From positions 1 through 49,089 of the forward strand of contig JAFTVU010000005.1 in the NCBI GenBank assembly GCA_017465665.1: a stretch of 49,089 nucleotides of DNA. Reading direction: 5' to 3'. The notes beneath the pieces were generated by a model. That model was given only the letters and a program-made list of their open reading frames with translations, was not told the origin of the DNA and ran no database searches. The DNA is from Oscillospiraceae bacterium (GTDB lineage: Bacteria; Bacillota; Clostridia; Oscillospirales; Ruminococcaceae). Shown one piece after another: positions 15,660-25,036 of the stretch (the first letter of the stretch is position 1; each line of letters opens with the position of its first letter). Made by a program: the position numbers and the translations under genes.

Positions 15660-18362
15660 TTATTGCTCTTTGATATTGATTATTGGCATACCGCAGACGG
15701 GCACACCGAATTTTATTTTTATCGCGTCCTCATAGTCAAGTGTAAGCTCTCCGTTTTTGCAGATAAGCTGAATGTTGTCCACGCTTGTCACATGGGGGAT
15801 ATCCGAAATTATCTCATACATTTGGGAAATAGTTGGGTATGTACCTATCCTGAATCCTTCACCTGAAATATCGCCACTGATAGGGTCAAGGAAGGTTTTG
15901 AGTCTTGAGATAATTGCATTTTCGATAGCCTGCGGAAATACCTTTTCGTCTGTCCTGCACAGAATAACAGGCTGTATTTCGATATAAACCGCAGGGATTA
16001 TATTTAGCTTGTCACGCATATGGAACGGCATGACAGGCAGTATTGCGTTGGAAACGCTCAGCTTTGCCGCTGTAAACTCTCCGTCAAAGCGTCTGTCGGT
16101 AAGCAGTACAAGTGTTACGGTTGAATGTTTGAAGTAGCAGCGCGCATCCAGGATAGATGGATCAGCGTTTTTAGCAGCGATCTCATAATCCTTTTCGCTT
16201 ATGCAACGCTCCAGCGTGCTTACCTTTGATGTGCCGCGTGTATAGCATTGATCAAAGCTTTCGGTATTGCGACCGCCATGGGTATTTTCGGGGTTTGTTA
16301 CGGTGTCGACAAATGGCACAGGATCAAGGAAATAGCTGATCTCTCCTGCATTCAGATTGCCTGCGGCACCTGTTGTGACCGAATATCTGACACGTACTGT
16401 CGGCTCATCGGCAGCAGGCGGAACAAAACCTCGGTCAAATCGCAGTATTCCGTTACCGTTATCGAGCGAGAACTGTTCGTTTGAAAGAGATATCCAGTTT
16501 CCGTTGTTAAGTACCGTTACCTGTGCATCGTATACCGATCCCGAACCAAGTTTTAACTCGGGCTTTGTATCATCTGAAGCGATGATAAATCCCATTTCAG
16601 CCATGTTTTTCTGCTGGCATATCTGAACAGCATTAAGATGGATGCCATCAAGCAATACAGTGTCAGGGCGTGTTTTCATGGCGATCCTGAGCCAGTAGCC
16701 TTTTTGCCCGAAAAGAGTAGTAAGCTGCATAGGCTCCTCAATATAAAGCTTAACGATGCCATTCTGTCTGAAACCGTTTGTCAGATCGCTGAAAGGAAGC
16801 TCATTCCATCTGTTGCCTGCAGACAGCGACTGCCATTCGGACTCTCTGCAAAGCGCAAGTCTTTTCAGCCTGAACGCAATGCTTGTATATCCTGTGCTGA
16901 GAGGTCTGTCAAAGCACAGATAAGTATATGATGTACTTTTTTCGTGGATCTTTGGTACAGTAATTCCGGATGAGCCTGCTTCGATACAGGCAAGATCCTT
17001 GAGTAAGAAGACTGTGTCTGCAGTGTGCTGTGAGCCGTTGTAGCTGTAGCTTAGCTCTACATTTTCTACAAAAGGAAGGCGCAGAGTCATGTTCTGAGAG
17101 TACCCGGGAGTCATCTTGTCGATACGGCACCGTATGAACAATCCTTCATCAGCACCCACAAAGACAGGACTGAGATCATCGGGACAGGTAAAGGATATGC
17201 TCATGGACGCACAGCTTTCATCTGCAAAGAATTTTGAATTTTCATTGTCAGTATAGATCCTGCACCAGCCCTTGCCGTTCCAGTATTCCCATACGGCAAG
17301 CTCGATCTTTTTTACAAGAGGAGGCTTTGTTTCAAACTTTGAAACGGGGATCACATTCTTCCATTGAACGGGAACCTTTTCCTCTTTGCCCTCGATCGTG
17401 TCGACATACGAATAATTCATTGTTACTGTAACAGTGCTGCCTTTTTTGCTGAGGCAGTCGTTGCTGCAGATATAGAAGGAATCGAATTCCACAGGCCCCT
17501 CTCCGAAGGGATAGAAATTATTTGCGGTAAGCATAGTGTCGTTAAGATAGACTGCCTTTGGCGGGATCCTGTCTGCCTGTGCAGTAACTGTAACGGAAGC
17601 GGGTGATATTCTGCTCATTACATTTCCGTTTTTGAAGATCGCCTTTATCCATGAACCTTTTATACCGTTGAATTCTGTTACAGGTATGGGCTGTTGAGTG
17701 CGAAGCACGAACATATTGTTTTCAAATGTCACATCAGTGATATCATCAGCTCCGTTCTGAACAAGATATTGCCATCGGACATCGTCGCTGCCGATATCGG
17801 CATATGGAGTTGTTCCGTGCTGATCTGTGCCGGAAATGTCCAGCAAGGAAACACTGAATTCGCAGGCGCCGTCACCATGTGTGATGTCATTTGCAGAGAA
17901 TACCAGTGCAGTTTCCTGCAGATTTTCGCCACTGAAATCAAACAGTTTTTCGGTATTGCCTTTTGAAATGTAATTGTCTGCAACATAAAATACCGCAGAT
18001 ATCTGTGCGTTTGAGGCATTTAACTCCTCGGTAGTCACAAATTCCACATCTGAGGCGCTGCTCAGTCTTGTGCCACTTGGTATATATACCGAGTTTTCGG
18101 AAGTTGGCATGACGCATACATATCCCGATGCAGGAGAAGCGTTGTTCTGCTTCAGTCCATACATGTTGAGATACATAAGATGATGTCTTTCCCATATAGA
18201 AGAAAGCTCTGCGCTGTTTTGTGCCATCAGCTCTGCAAAAAGCTCTGCGAGTGCCGAAGCTGCTCCGGGCTTTGCCGGATCCCAGTTCGGGGTGTAGTAT
18301 TCGGAAAGCTGTCTGAGCTGTTTTAATATAGCTTTCTTTTCTTCATTTTCTCTGATAGTCAA
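15660..18362 (-). CDS. Baseplate J-like protein (first of two)
   Basis: 900 residues with a TTG start at 18362, GGAAAGGG lying 9 bases upstream. The N-terminus (Y-Y-T-P-N-W-D and A-L-A-E-L-F-A-E-L-M-A) matches CIS 'putative baseplate assembly' proteins of the Pvc11 type. A long middle region holds several beta domains. The C-terminus carries the Baseplate_J signature N-T-H-G-G-R-N-T-E-S-F, L-E-R-C-I-S-E-K-D-Y-E and closes with V-T-S-V-D-N. It is the largest wedge component and is cotranscribed with gp25 (20 bases upstream). Confidence 0.88.
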   Translation of the reverse strand: MTIRENEEKKAILKQLRQLSEYYTPNWDPAKPGAASALAELFAELMAQNSAELSSIWERHHLMYLNMYGLKQNNASPASGYVCVMPTSENSVYIPSGTRLSSASDVEFVTTEELNASNAQISAVFYVADNYISKGNTEKLFDFSGENLQETALVFSANDITHGDGACEFSVSLLDISGTDQHGTTPYADIGSDDVRWQYLVQNGADDITDVTFENNMFVLRTQQPIPVTEFNGIKGSWIKAIFKNGNVMSRISPASVTVTAQADRIPPKAVYLNDTMLTANNFYPFGEGPVEFDSFYICSNDCLSKKGSTVTVTMNYSYVDTIEGKEEKVPVQWKNVIPVSKFETKPPLVKKIELAVWEYWNGKGWCRIYTDNENSKFFADESCASMSISFTCPDDLSPVFVGADEGLFIRCRIDKMTPGYSQNMTLRLPFVENVELSYSYNGSQHTADTVFLLKDLACIEAGSSGITVPKIHEKSTSYTYLCFDRPLSTGYTSIAFRLKRLALCRESEWQSLSAGNRWNELPFSDLTNGFRQNGIVKLYIEEPMQLTTLFGQKGYWLRIAMKTRPDTVLLDGIHLNAVQICQQKNMAEMGFIIASDDTKPELKLGSGSVYDAQVTVLNNGNWISLSNEQFSLDNGNGILRFDRGFVPPAADEPTVRVRYSVTTGAAGNLNAGEISYFLDPVPFVDTVTNPENTHGGRNTESFDQCYTRGTSKVSTLERCISEKDYEIAAKNADPSILDARCYFKHSTVTLVLLTDRRFDGEFTAAKLSVSNAILPVMPFHMRDKLNIIPAVYIEIQPVILCRTDEKVFPQAIENAIISRLKTFLDPISGDISGEGFRIGTYPTISQMYEIISDIPHVTSVDNIQLICKNGELTLDYEDAIKIKFGVPVCGMPIINIKEQ

Positions 18363-18381
18363 AATACCGCACCCTTTCCGG

Positions 18382-18771
18382 TTAGAATTGTTCCTTCAGT
18401 GGGAAACTGAGCATCTGCTCCCTTGCATTTTCCTTGATCTTATAGGTTATGTTTATCACAAGTGTTTCTGCGCTGAGCGTAGAGCCATCTGCGGTATCGA
18501 GTACGACATTAACATTCTCAACACGTGGCTCAAAAAGCTTGATTGCTGTTATCACTTCGCTGCGTATGTTGTTGAGCAGCGAATAATTCACCGTTTCAAA
18601 CGCAAACTGCGACAGATTACAGCCGTAATTCGGCCTCATGATACGTTCACCCTTGCGGGTGCTGAGCAGCATATAAAGCGACTGGCGAATATCATTTTCC
18701 AGAGAATTCATTTCAGTGCAGCCGTTGTTGAACACGATAGGATATTTCCAGTCTGTTCTTTCTTCTTTCAT
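18382..18771 (-). CDS. gp25-like baseplate wedge protein
   Basis: About 129 residues from the ATG at 18771, whose first base is the last base of the upstream stop codon (TGATG), with GAGGA 9 bases before. R-Q-S-L-Y-M-L-L-S-T-R-K-G-E-R-I-M-R-P-x-Y-G-C-N-L is the hallmark of the GPW/gp25 family (R-G-E-R and P-x-x-G). It links wedge proteins to the sheath base and is a core part of all contractile tails. Translation appears coupled to the membrane receptor gene ahead of it, which is unusual. Confidence 0.92.
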   Translation of the reverse strand: MKEERTDWKYPIVFNNGCTEMNSLENDIRQSLYMLLSTRKGERIMRPNYGCNLSQFAFETVNYSLLNNIRSEVITAIKLFEPRVENVNVVLDTADGSTLSAETLVINITYKIKENAREQMLSFPLKEQF

Positions 18772-21527
18772 CAGTGTATTTCCTCGCTTGTCTTGGAGCT
18801 GTTTTCTGTTATGTTCAGCCATTTACGTGCAATAAGGTCGTTGCGGTCGCTGCGGATCACGTCTATCAATGCAGCACGGGCATCTATCGTATCGTTTTTA
18901 TTGAGATCGTCAAGGGCGGAATTATAGCTTGCCAGCGTTGCCATACGCAGTTTCCTTATTTCAGAGGGACAGCCGTCTACCACTTCATAGAGCGGTATAT
19001 CAGGTGCATTGTCGCCCAGTAGCTGTCTAACAGTGCCGATAAATCTTGTAGTTATATCCTTTTTGTTGCTTATTTCATCATGGATATCCTTGGTGATAAC
19101 GTAGGTAAGATGATATCTGCGGATCACTTCTGCGAGATACTCTGAAAGTCCGATAGCTGCGGATACCGTAACTGTTTTCATAGCCGAGCCGCTGCCGATA
19201 ACTCCGATTATGGAATCGGCAATGTGCATGGAGATCGTTACAGCATTTTCATAGCCCTTGTTACTTCCGAGTGTTTCCTGTATAGCAAGTGCCGCTTCCA
19301 CAGCCTCGCTTGTGTCATCGTGGAAGATAGCGGTAATACATTTGCCGCTGAAGCTCTGAATAGCGCCGTTTGTATTGGACAGAACATCAGATATTACACC
19401 GTATATGAGATTAAGCGCAGAGAAGCTGTCATTATCGGAGCCAGCAGTGATATCTTCGTTTATGTTGATGAAGATGTACGCAAGTCTGCGTTCTCTGTGG
19501 TCGCCCGCATTAATGTCAAGTACAGTATCCTTATCCATGAGCCTTACAAAATCTCTTGGCAGATATTTTTCGTATGCCTTGCTAACTACATTTATGCTGT
19601 CGAAATATTTTTCGAGCTTTACGGACATTTCACTGAAACTGTTTGCGACATTCTGGAATTCATCGTGGCTGTCAACGAATACGGTGGTGCCTATCTTTCC
19701 GCTTGATATTTCAGACACAGCCGTTTGTATCTGCTTGAGTGGCTTGAGCAGTCTGTTAAGGATAAAGACATACAGAAGCGTTATGATGAGAAGTATCACA
19801 ACAACAGCGGCCGTAAGCAACCTTGACAGCATGCCTATTCTCTCTGCAACAAGGTCGTATGCCATACAGATCTCCGCATGACCGATGATATTTCCTGCAT
19901 CGTCCTTTATACAGTAAAGTGCTGCGATATAGTTGTTCTTTTCTTCGGTGTAATTTGTTATCAACACTTTGTCGCCGTTGGGATTATTGTTATTGATAAT
20001 TGATACATTACGGAAATAATCCGCCATGGCACCTTTTCCGACTTCGTTGCAGTATTCGTAACGAAGCACGCCGTCGATATACCTTGTGATCTCAATATAA
20101 TCTATGCTGACGGAAGGCTCAAAAAGCTGAACATAAACATCGGTTTCGTTGGAAATATCCTTGAAATCGCTGCGTTCAAAAGTGTACATTGCATCCAGCT
20201 GATCCTCTGAAAGTCCGTTTCGGCTGAATTCTTCGGGATCGATATCTGATACGATGTATTTCAGCAGCCCCGTTGCGGCTGATATGGTTTCGGTGTTTAC
20301 AATGGAAGAAACGACCATCCTTGTCAGTGCATGGACCGGATACCATGCGATGAGTATTACGGTAAAGGAGATGAGTATCTGCTTTATGACCACTCTGCGC
20401 ATGGACAATAGTCCACGTATTATCATGATGATGACAAAAACTATCGCAAATGCAACAAGTGCTGATACTGTGCCATACATGATGTATTGGGTCACAGGGG
20501 TCCTTGGCGTCCTGAAACCATATGAAGTGCTGCTCCACATATCTCTTGCCAGAATATAATGAGAGCCGTTGTCTGCATCGTGCAACCCAACAATAACGGG
20601 AGCATTGCTGAAATTCGCACAGGGACGGATATCGTACATTTCCGAAAATGTGACGCTTTCGGAAAACATCTTGTCGGATGGCATAACAGTAAGGACTGAA
20701 GAGAAATCGTTCGTGTCACCGTACACCATCTTATAGGCTTCATCGAGTGTGTATATGCCCATATCGGGATACAAGACACCGTCCATAATGAAGTATTCCT
20801 TAAGTGATATATCATACAGATCTACCGCATAAACGGATTGCGGCATCAGTAAAATATCATAAATGGATTCATTGCTTTTTGGCTCAAAAAAGACTGTTCT
20901 GGCGCCATTGGTTATGCACAGGTCGTTCTTCCTTGTTTTATATACCATTATGTTGTAATATTTATTTGCCCATGTCGCATCATTGGTGTCGGGAAGCTCG
21001 AATACCGAATGCTCGGGCTCATGTATACCTGTGCCTGCGATGGTATGTGTGCTCACTGTCGAATGATCATAAATGACATTAACCTCTAACATGTCGGTTT
21101 CTGTCATAAGATTTTCGTCATAATTTATGTGGACATACATAGAAGGCTGACTGTGGACATTGCTCTCATATTCCACATTAAGCAGCTCTGTTGCGCCACC
21201 GAGATCAGGCTTGTACCTGGTTACGAAATATTCGCTGTTGGTAGTGCCGATGACATAGATCTCATTTTCGTATATTGCCATGTCAAGATATGACACTGTA
21301 TTTCCGTGGTAGTTCGTTGGCAGACGCACGGTATTGATGACTGTTCCGTCCGTTCTTGAGCTTTTCAGGAACGTTCCGTAGTTGTAACGCAATATTGAAT
21401 AGGCAGTATTTCTGTCGTACAGATCCACTGCCTCGATAGCTTTTGTAGGAGAACAAGCGGCGTATATGCCGATCAATATCCCGACCAGCACACCTAAAAT
21501 TGCAGACCACAACAGTATTTTTTTCAT
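18771..21527 (-). CDS. Four-helix membrane receptor with HAMP and a degenerate class III cyclase domain
   Basis: About 918 residues from the ATG at 21527 (AAAGGA 8 bases upstream; an ATG at 21560 overlapping the previous stop lacks a site). Helix at about 3-24, a large extracytoplasmic domain to 346, helices at 347-372 and 381-402, a second outside domain to 570, helix at 571-591, HAMP to 643, then K-Y-L-P-R-D-F-V-R-L-M and a class III cyclase fold (655-840). The two metal-binding Asp are lost: I-F-I-N-I stands where F-S-D-I is usual, and S-G-K-C-I-T-A-I-F where G-D-x-x-x-A-x-F is usual. V-I-G-S-G-S-A-M-K-T-V-T-V keeps the shape of the nucleotide-binding part. It is therefore probably a non-catalytic binding or dimerisation module. 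It sits inside the baseplate operon between the tube adaptor and gp25, suggesting it is part of, or docks, the CIS. Confidence 0.82.
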   Translation of the reverse strand: MKKILLWSAILGVLVGILIGIYAACSPTKAIEAVDLYDRNTAYSILRYNYGTFLKSSRTDGTVINTVRLPTNYHGNTVSYLDMAIYENEIYVIGTTNSEYFVTRYKPDLGGATELLNVEYESNVHSQPSMYVHINYDENLMTETDMLEVNVIYDHSTVSTHTIAGTGIHEPEHSVFELPDTNDATWANKYYNIMVYKTRKNDLCITNGARTVFFEPKSNESIYDILLMPQSVYAVDLYDISLKEYFIMDGVLYPDMGIYTLDEAYKMVYGDTNDFSSVLTVMPSDKMFSESVTFSEMYDIRPCANFSNAPVIVGLHDADNGSHYILARDMWSSTSYGFRTPRTPVTQYIMYGTVSALVAFAIVFVIIMIIRGLLSMRRVVIKQILISFTVILIAWYPVHALTRMVVSSIVNTETISAATGLLKYIVSDIDPEEFSRNGLSEDQLDAMYTFERSDFKDISNETDVYVQLFEPSVSIDYIEITRYIDGVLRYEYCNEVGKGAMADYFRNVSIINNNNPNGDKVLITNYTEEKNNYIAALYCIKDDAGNIIGHAEICMAYDLVAERIGMLSRLLTAAVVVILLIITLLYVFILNRLLKPLKQIQTAVSEISSGKIGTTVFVDSHDEFQNVANSFSEMSVKLEKYFDSINVVSKAYEKYLPRDFVRLMDKDTVLDINAGDHRERRLAYIFININEDITAGSDNDSFSALNLIYGVISDVLSNTNGAIQSFSGKCITAIFHDDTSEAVEAALAIQETLGSNKGYENAVTISMHIADSIIGVIGSGSAMKTVTVSAAIGLSEYLAEVIRRYHLTYVITKDIHDEISNKKDITTRFIGTVRQLLGDNAPDIPLYEVVDGCPSEIRKLRMATLASYNSALDDLNKNDTIDARAALIDVIRSDRNDLIARKWLNITENSSKTSEEIH

Positions 21528-21556
21528 GTGAGAGATCCTTTCAAAGTGTGAGTGGT

Positions 21557-22174
21557 TCATACGATGACAGAGGCAATAACAGCTTCTGCTTTCGTTTTAA
21601 GATCGTCCTTCTGTGAGGAAGAAACATTTTCGGTCAGTTTGCTTTCAGCACCGCCCGAAAATGGAAGAGAGGTCATTTTTGAAAGAGGGTATTCATCGAT
21701 AGTAACCGAAACGGTTGCCTTTACAGGGCGGCCGTCGGGCAGAAACATGGTGTAGTTTTCATGCATCGATACCATAACTCCACGGAAGATAAAACTTCCC
21801 CAATGGAATTCGATTATAGGTGGTGTGCCTTTTTCATCGGTAAGCTCTATAAGCTGTCTCAGCTTATCCACCTGTACACTTACATCGTCGGCAGATGCCG
21901 AAAAAAGTCCCGCAAGCTGAGTGGTCATAAGCATATTGGTGACAGCACCCGAAGCACCATTCTGATTGGTGTTTATGGTGTCGAAATACAGCTCCATATT
22001 AAGCTCACGGACTCCTACTTTGGAGAACTGCAGGATATCCTTGCGAATCTCAAGACCGCCAGCAGCGGTATAGGACGCTCTGGAGTCGATTGTATATGAT
22101 GCGGGATTGAACATTACGTTCATAAAAAGCTCCGCATTGCCGTTGTCGAGCTTATAGAAAGACGCTTTTTCCAT
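21557..22174 (-). CDS. CIS tube-hub adaptor (Pvc7-type) without a LysM domain
   Basis: 205 residues; AGGA lies 7 bases before the ATG. M-F-N-P-A-S-Y-T-I, then D-I-L-Q-F-S-K-V and L-N-M-E-L-Y-F-D-T, and P-P-I-I-E-F-H-W-G-S-F-I-F-R-G-V-M match the N-terminal domain of CIS tube proteins of the Afp7/Pvc7 kind, which join inner tube to hub. Family members usually end in a LysM domain of about 50 residues; here the chain stops after a 30-residue polar helix (Q-K-D-D-L-K-T-K-A-E) with no LysM motif. It ends just ahead of the receptor gene. Confidence 0.85.
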   Translation of the reverse strand: MEKASFYKLDNGNAELFMNVMFNPASYTIDSRASYTAAGGLEIRKDILQFSKVGVRELNMELYFDTINTNQNGASGAVTNMLMTTQLAGLFSASADDVSVQVDKLRQLIELTDEKGTPPIIEFHWGSFIFRGVMVSMHENYTMFLPDGRPVKATVSVTIDEYPLSKMTSLPFSGGAESKLTENVSSSQKDDLKTKAEAVIASVIV

Positions 22175-22188
22175 AGTTTCATCCTGCC

Positions 22189-24951
22189 TTATCTGCCGTT
22201 AAGTCTGCTTTCGGTTTTCAGTCTGTGCTCCAGCTCTACTATAACCTTGTCGCAGATCATTTCTATGCTGCTGTTGTTGAAGATAGTGGTGTTGTAGGCT
22301 GTGTTGTTTTCTTCGCTGAAATAGCTTTCCAGCTCATTTTTTATATAATTTTTCAGTGTCTGTTCATTTTTGATAAGGTTCTGCTCACCGGGAACGATGA
22401 CATTATCTGTACTGTGCTCTGAAATTGTTTCTGTGAGTTCTTTCTGAGGGGAGTCAGTGGGTGCATTTGTGAATGCGGCACTTCTGGAGTACGTCAAGCC
22501 GTCGCTTTCATATGTGATTGCATTTCCGTTCAGATATGTCATAGAACTGTTATCAGTATTAAGAACCGTATTACGGTCTGTCTGCCGTGATATGATATCT
22601 GTATAAACGTCGGTGAGAGCAGCATAGTTGGTGGCATATGCAGCACTGACAGTATTCGGAAAGCTCCTGTGAATTATGCTTGATACCTGCAGCTCGGAAA
22701 GCGGGCGTAAGATATTAAGCTCGTTGTTATTGGATAAGTGGGTCGTATCTGTATGCATATCCGATGTGATGGTGCGATCTGAAGTTGAATTGAGGATATG
22801 CTGCATTATTGACGGGATACTTTGTGTCAGAGTGTATATTGATGCTTTTCTGACGGTATCGGTGCTGTTGCTATTTATCTCTTTGTGGCTGAATATACGA
22901 TCAGCAAAACTGTATGATCGTTCTTCCGATGAGTTGTGATGCAGTTCTTTTTCGTTGTCATGGCGGTATATCATGTCATGTGACTCGGAAAAAGAGCGTG
23001 CGGATACGCTGAGCTTTTCTGTAAAGCGTTCTTTCATCTGCTTTTCAGCGTATCTTTCAGTGGTGTGCTGCGAGAAGAACATCTCCAAAGTATTGATATC
23101 CTTTTTAAGTATCAGCGAAGCACTTTCCTTCAGATGTTTCAAAAAGATCTTGTTATCGTTGAAAGAGGTGCTTTCTGAGTTGTGTTCAAGTGATTGCAGC
23201 AGAAGCTTTTCCGTTTCTGAAGCGCTTTGTGTCAGCTTTTCTTTCAATAGAGAATAGGCTTCAGTGATGAGATCAGTATTGTGCGAGTGGGAGGTACAGC
23301 TGATATTACTGGTATTAAAGACATTGCGAAGAGCGGTTTTTGAAGTGCGAAACTCGTTTTGCTCTGTATTATCAGTATTTGTCAGCATAAATGTGAAGGT
23401 ATTGGCAGAAAACTGTACATTTTCTGCTTTTCTTCTTCTGCGTCGGTTTTTGTTGTTGATGATATTTACCGATGAGAACAGCTGCTGCTTGATGTCCGTT
23501 TGCTGCTGCATGAAAGTGCTGAATGCATTGTGTTGAATATCATAGGCGGCAGTCGGAACAGCCTTTTTGATCTCGTTGTATGTGCTTTGGGTTATATGTG
23601 TCAGCAGCTTTGTTATATCTGCTACGCCTGTAAAGTCGTGGATATCGGTGCGCGAGTCGCTCCTGAAGCTTGCTGAAGATGTTGAGTAAGTTTGCTGGTT
23701 GATATGTGGCGTGATGTGTTCGAGTTCTGTATTGGAAATATAGGAAGTTGGATTATATACCGTATCCACACGGGAGTTGCTGTTGTGAATCACACTGCTG
23801 ATATTGGAGAAACGGTTTGAAATATTGCTATCTGCCAATCTTGTTGTGTTTTCGTTGTAAACACTGTAGGAATAGCTGTCATTTCTGAAGCTACGCATAT
23901 CGGCAGCGGAAATATCCGTGGAAACGAAGCCGCCTTTGTTGTGCGAGATATTGAGATCACGCAGTATATTGCTTATGGAAAAAGCGGTATTTTCGTTTTC
24001 GCTGATATGGATAAGATTATCTGAACCCGAATCTTTATGTACATGGCTTACGTTTGTATTGTGTGTTTCGCTGTCATATACAGTACCTTCGGTGTAGTTG
24101 TCAGTGTAAATGAGTTGTGTGGCAGAAGGATAGATATTGGTGTTATAGCGTTCTTGTGTACGGGTATGCAGCGTTATATCCCTGCCGTAGTGCGGTATCT
24201 CAGCATTTTTTTGTATGATCTTTGAAATCGTCATAGCAAGGGTGAGATACCTGTCTGTATGAAGGTTGGTGTGTTCGGAATGTGAAGTGTGAACATTGCT
24301 GTTCTTTACATAGGTTTCGGAGCTTTTTCCGCTCTCGGCAGAAGCTTGTTTTTCGATCGAACGATATATCTCAGCGAGAGATACATTTCCGAGGTTTTCT
24401 ATGTTAAGAAAGCTGAATTCGCTTATTTCAGCGTTTTTTTTTATTGCGTCAACCAGGACGCGGGTGTTGTGAATATTGTCAGAATAGCGGATGATATCAC
24501 CTGTTGAAGGTGCGGTGCGCCTGTCCGAGTGGCTGAAGCTCTCGGAGTGCCGCAGCAATTCTGTGATCATCCTTTCGGTGCTTTCCGCAGCAGGAAGCTC
24601 ATTTGCGGAAAAGGCGGAGCTGATCCTGTTAAGCAGAACATTAAGCTGCTGTGAACCGCCTGTCGTAATCGTGTTTTTATAGTTATTGATTATGTTGCAG
24701 ATATTGTTGCTTATAAGTGAAGTGTTATTTGTTACAGAGATCTCATTGCTGCTTTGCGCACGGAACTGCCGTAGCGCATCAATAAGCATCAGCAGGAAAT
24801 CCCCTGTCATTGCGGAATTGTCATTTTTGAAAGTAAGCTCATCATCACGGAAAGGGAGAACAGAGTCGGCAGGACGGTCGTCAAGCGTAGCAATGCTGCG
24901 GATAACGGGTTTCAGACCCTTATGGGGTTGAAATGGCTTAAAGCTTGTCAT
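22189..24951 (-). CDS. 920-residue Asn/Ser/Thr-rich protein, tape-measure candidate
   Basis: GGAGG lies 8 bases before the ATG. The protein is very polar, rich in Asn, Ser, Thr and His, with no tryptophan that I can find, few glycines and no membrane helix. A short basic patch N-K-N-R-R-R-R-R-K lies near the middle. The N-terminus (F-K-P-F-Q-P-H-K-G-L-K-P) and C-terminus (M-I-C-D-K-V-I-V-E-L-E-H-R-L-K) look more ordered. I do not recognise the family. It lies between the tube and tube-adaptor genes, where some CIS encode a shorter protein of similar C-terminal form. No other protein here is an obvious tape measure, so this could set tube length: at the usual 1.5 angstrom per residue it would span about 138 nm. 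It may equally be a disordered scaffold or cargo carrier. Confidence 0.6.
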   Translation of the reverse strand: MTSFKPFQPHKGLKPVIRSIATLDDRPADSVLPFRDDELTFKNDNSAMTGDFLLMLIDALRQFRAQSSNEISVTNNTSLISNNICNIINNYKNTITTGGSQQLNVLLNRISSAFSANELPAAESTERMITELLRHSESFSHSDRRTAPSTGDIIRYSDNIHNTRVLVDAIKKNAEISEFSFLNIENLGNVSLAEIYRSIEKQASAESGKSSETYVKNSNVHTSHSEHTNLHTDRYLTLAMTISKIIQKNAEIPHYGRDITLHTRTQERYNTNIYPSATQLIYTDNYTEGTVYDSETHNTNVSHVHKDSGSDNLIHISENENTAFSISNILRDLNISHNKGGFVSTDISAADMRSFRNDSYSYSVYNENTTRLADSNISNRFSNISSVIHNSNSRVDTVYNPTSYISNTELEHITPHINQQTYSTSSASFRSDSRTDIHDFTGVADITKLLTHITQSTYNEIKKAVPTAAYDIQHNAFSTFMQQQTDIKQQLFSSVNIINNKNRRRRRKAENVQFSANTFTFMLTNTDNTEQNEFRTSKTALRNVFNTSNISCTSHSHNTDLITEAYSLLKEKLTQSASETEKLLLQSLEHNSESTSFNDNKIFLKHLKESASLILKKDINTLEMFFSQHTTERYAEKQMKERFTEKLSVSARSFSESHDMIYRHDNEKELHHNSSEERSYSFADRIFSHKEINSNSTDTVRKASIYTLTQSIPSIMQHILNSTSDRTITSDMHTDTTHLSNNNELNILRPLSELQVSSIIHRSFPNTVSAAYATNYAALTDVYTDIISRQTDRNTVLNTDNSSMTYLNGNAITYESDGLTYSRSAAFTNAPTDSPQKELTETISEHSTDNVIVPGEQNLIKNEQTLKNYIKNELESYFSEENNTAYNTTIFNNSSIEMICDKVIVELEHRLKTESRLNGR

Positions 24952-24991
24952 GCGGCTCGCCTCCCTTCGTAATGATGTTCTTTAACGCCAA

Positions 24992-25023
24992 CACTGCATT
25001 ACCCGAGAACAGGTAATGCAGTG
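24992..25023 (-). promoter_or_regulatory. Intra-operon stem-loop after the tube gene
   Basis: CACTGCATTACC (24992-25003) and GGTAATGCAGTG (25012-25023) form a perfect 12-bp stem with an 8-base loop, directly after the tube stop (25037). No T-run follows on the leftward strand, so it is not a standard terminator. It may protect the 3' end of the sheath-tube part of the message, giving more tube and sheath than the baseplate proteins encoded further on. Confidence 0.6.
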
Positions 25024-25036
25024 CCTAAATGTTCAA

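Noticed and set aside
15772-16931. Many rightward open frames of 60-100 codons across the J protein genes
   Set aside because: All are antisense to well-supported baseplate genes and lack ribosome sites or recognisable domains.
20838-20860. Whether the receptor at 18771-21527 is an active adenylate cyclase
   Set aside because: The fold fits, but both metal-binding Asp positions are replaced, so I call it degenerate rather than an enzyme.
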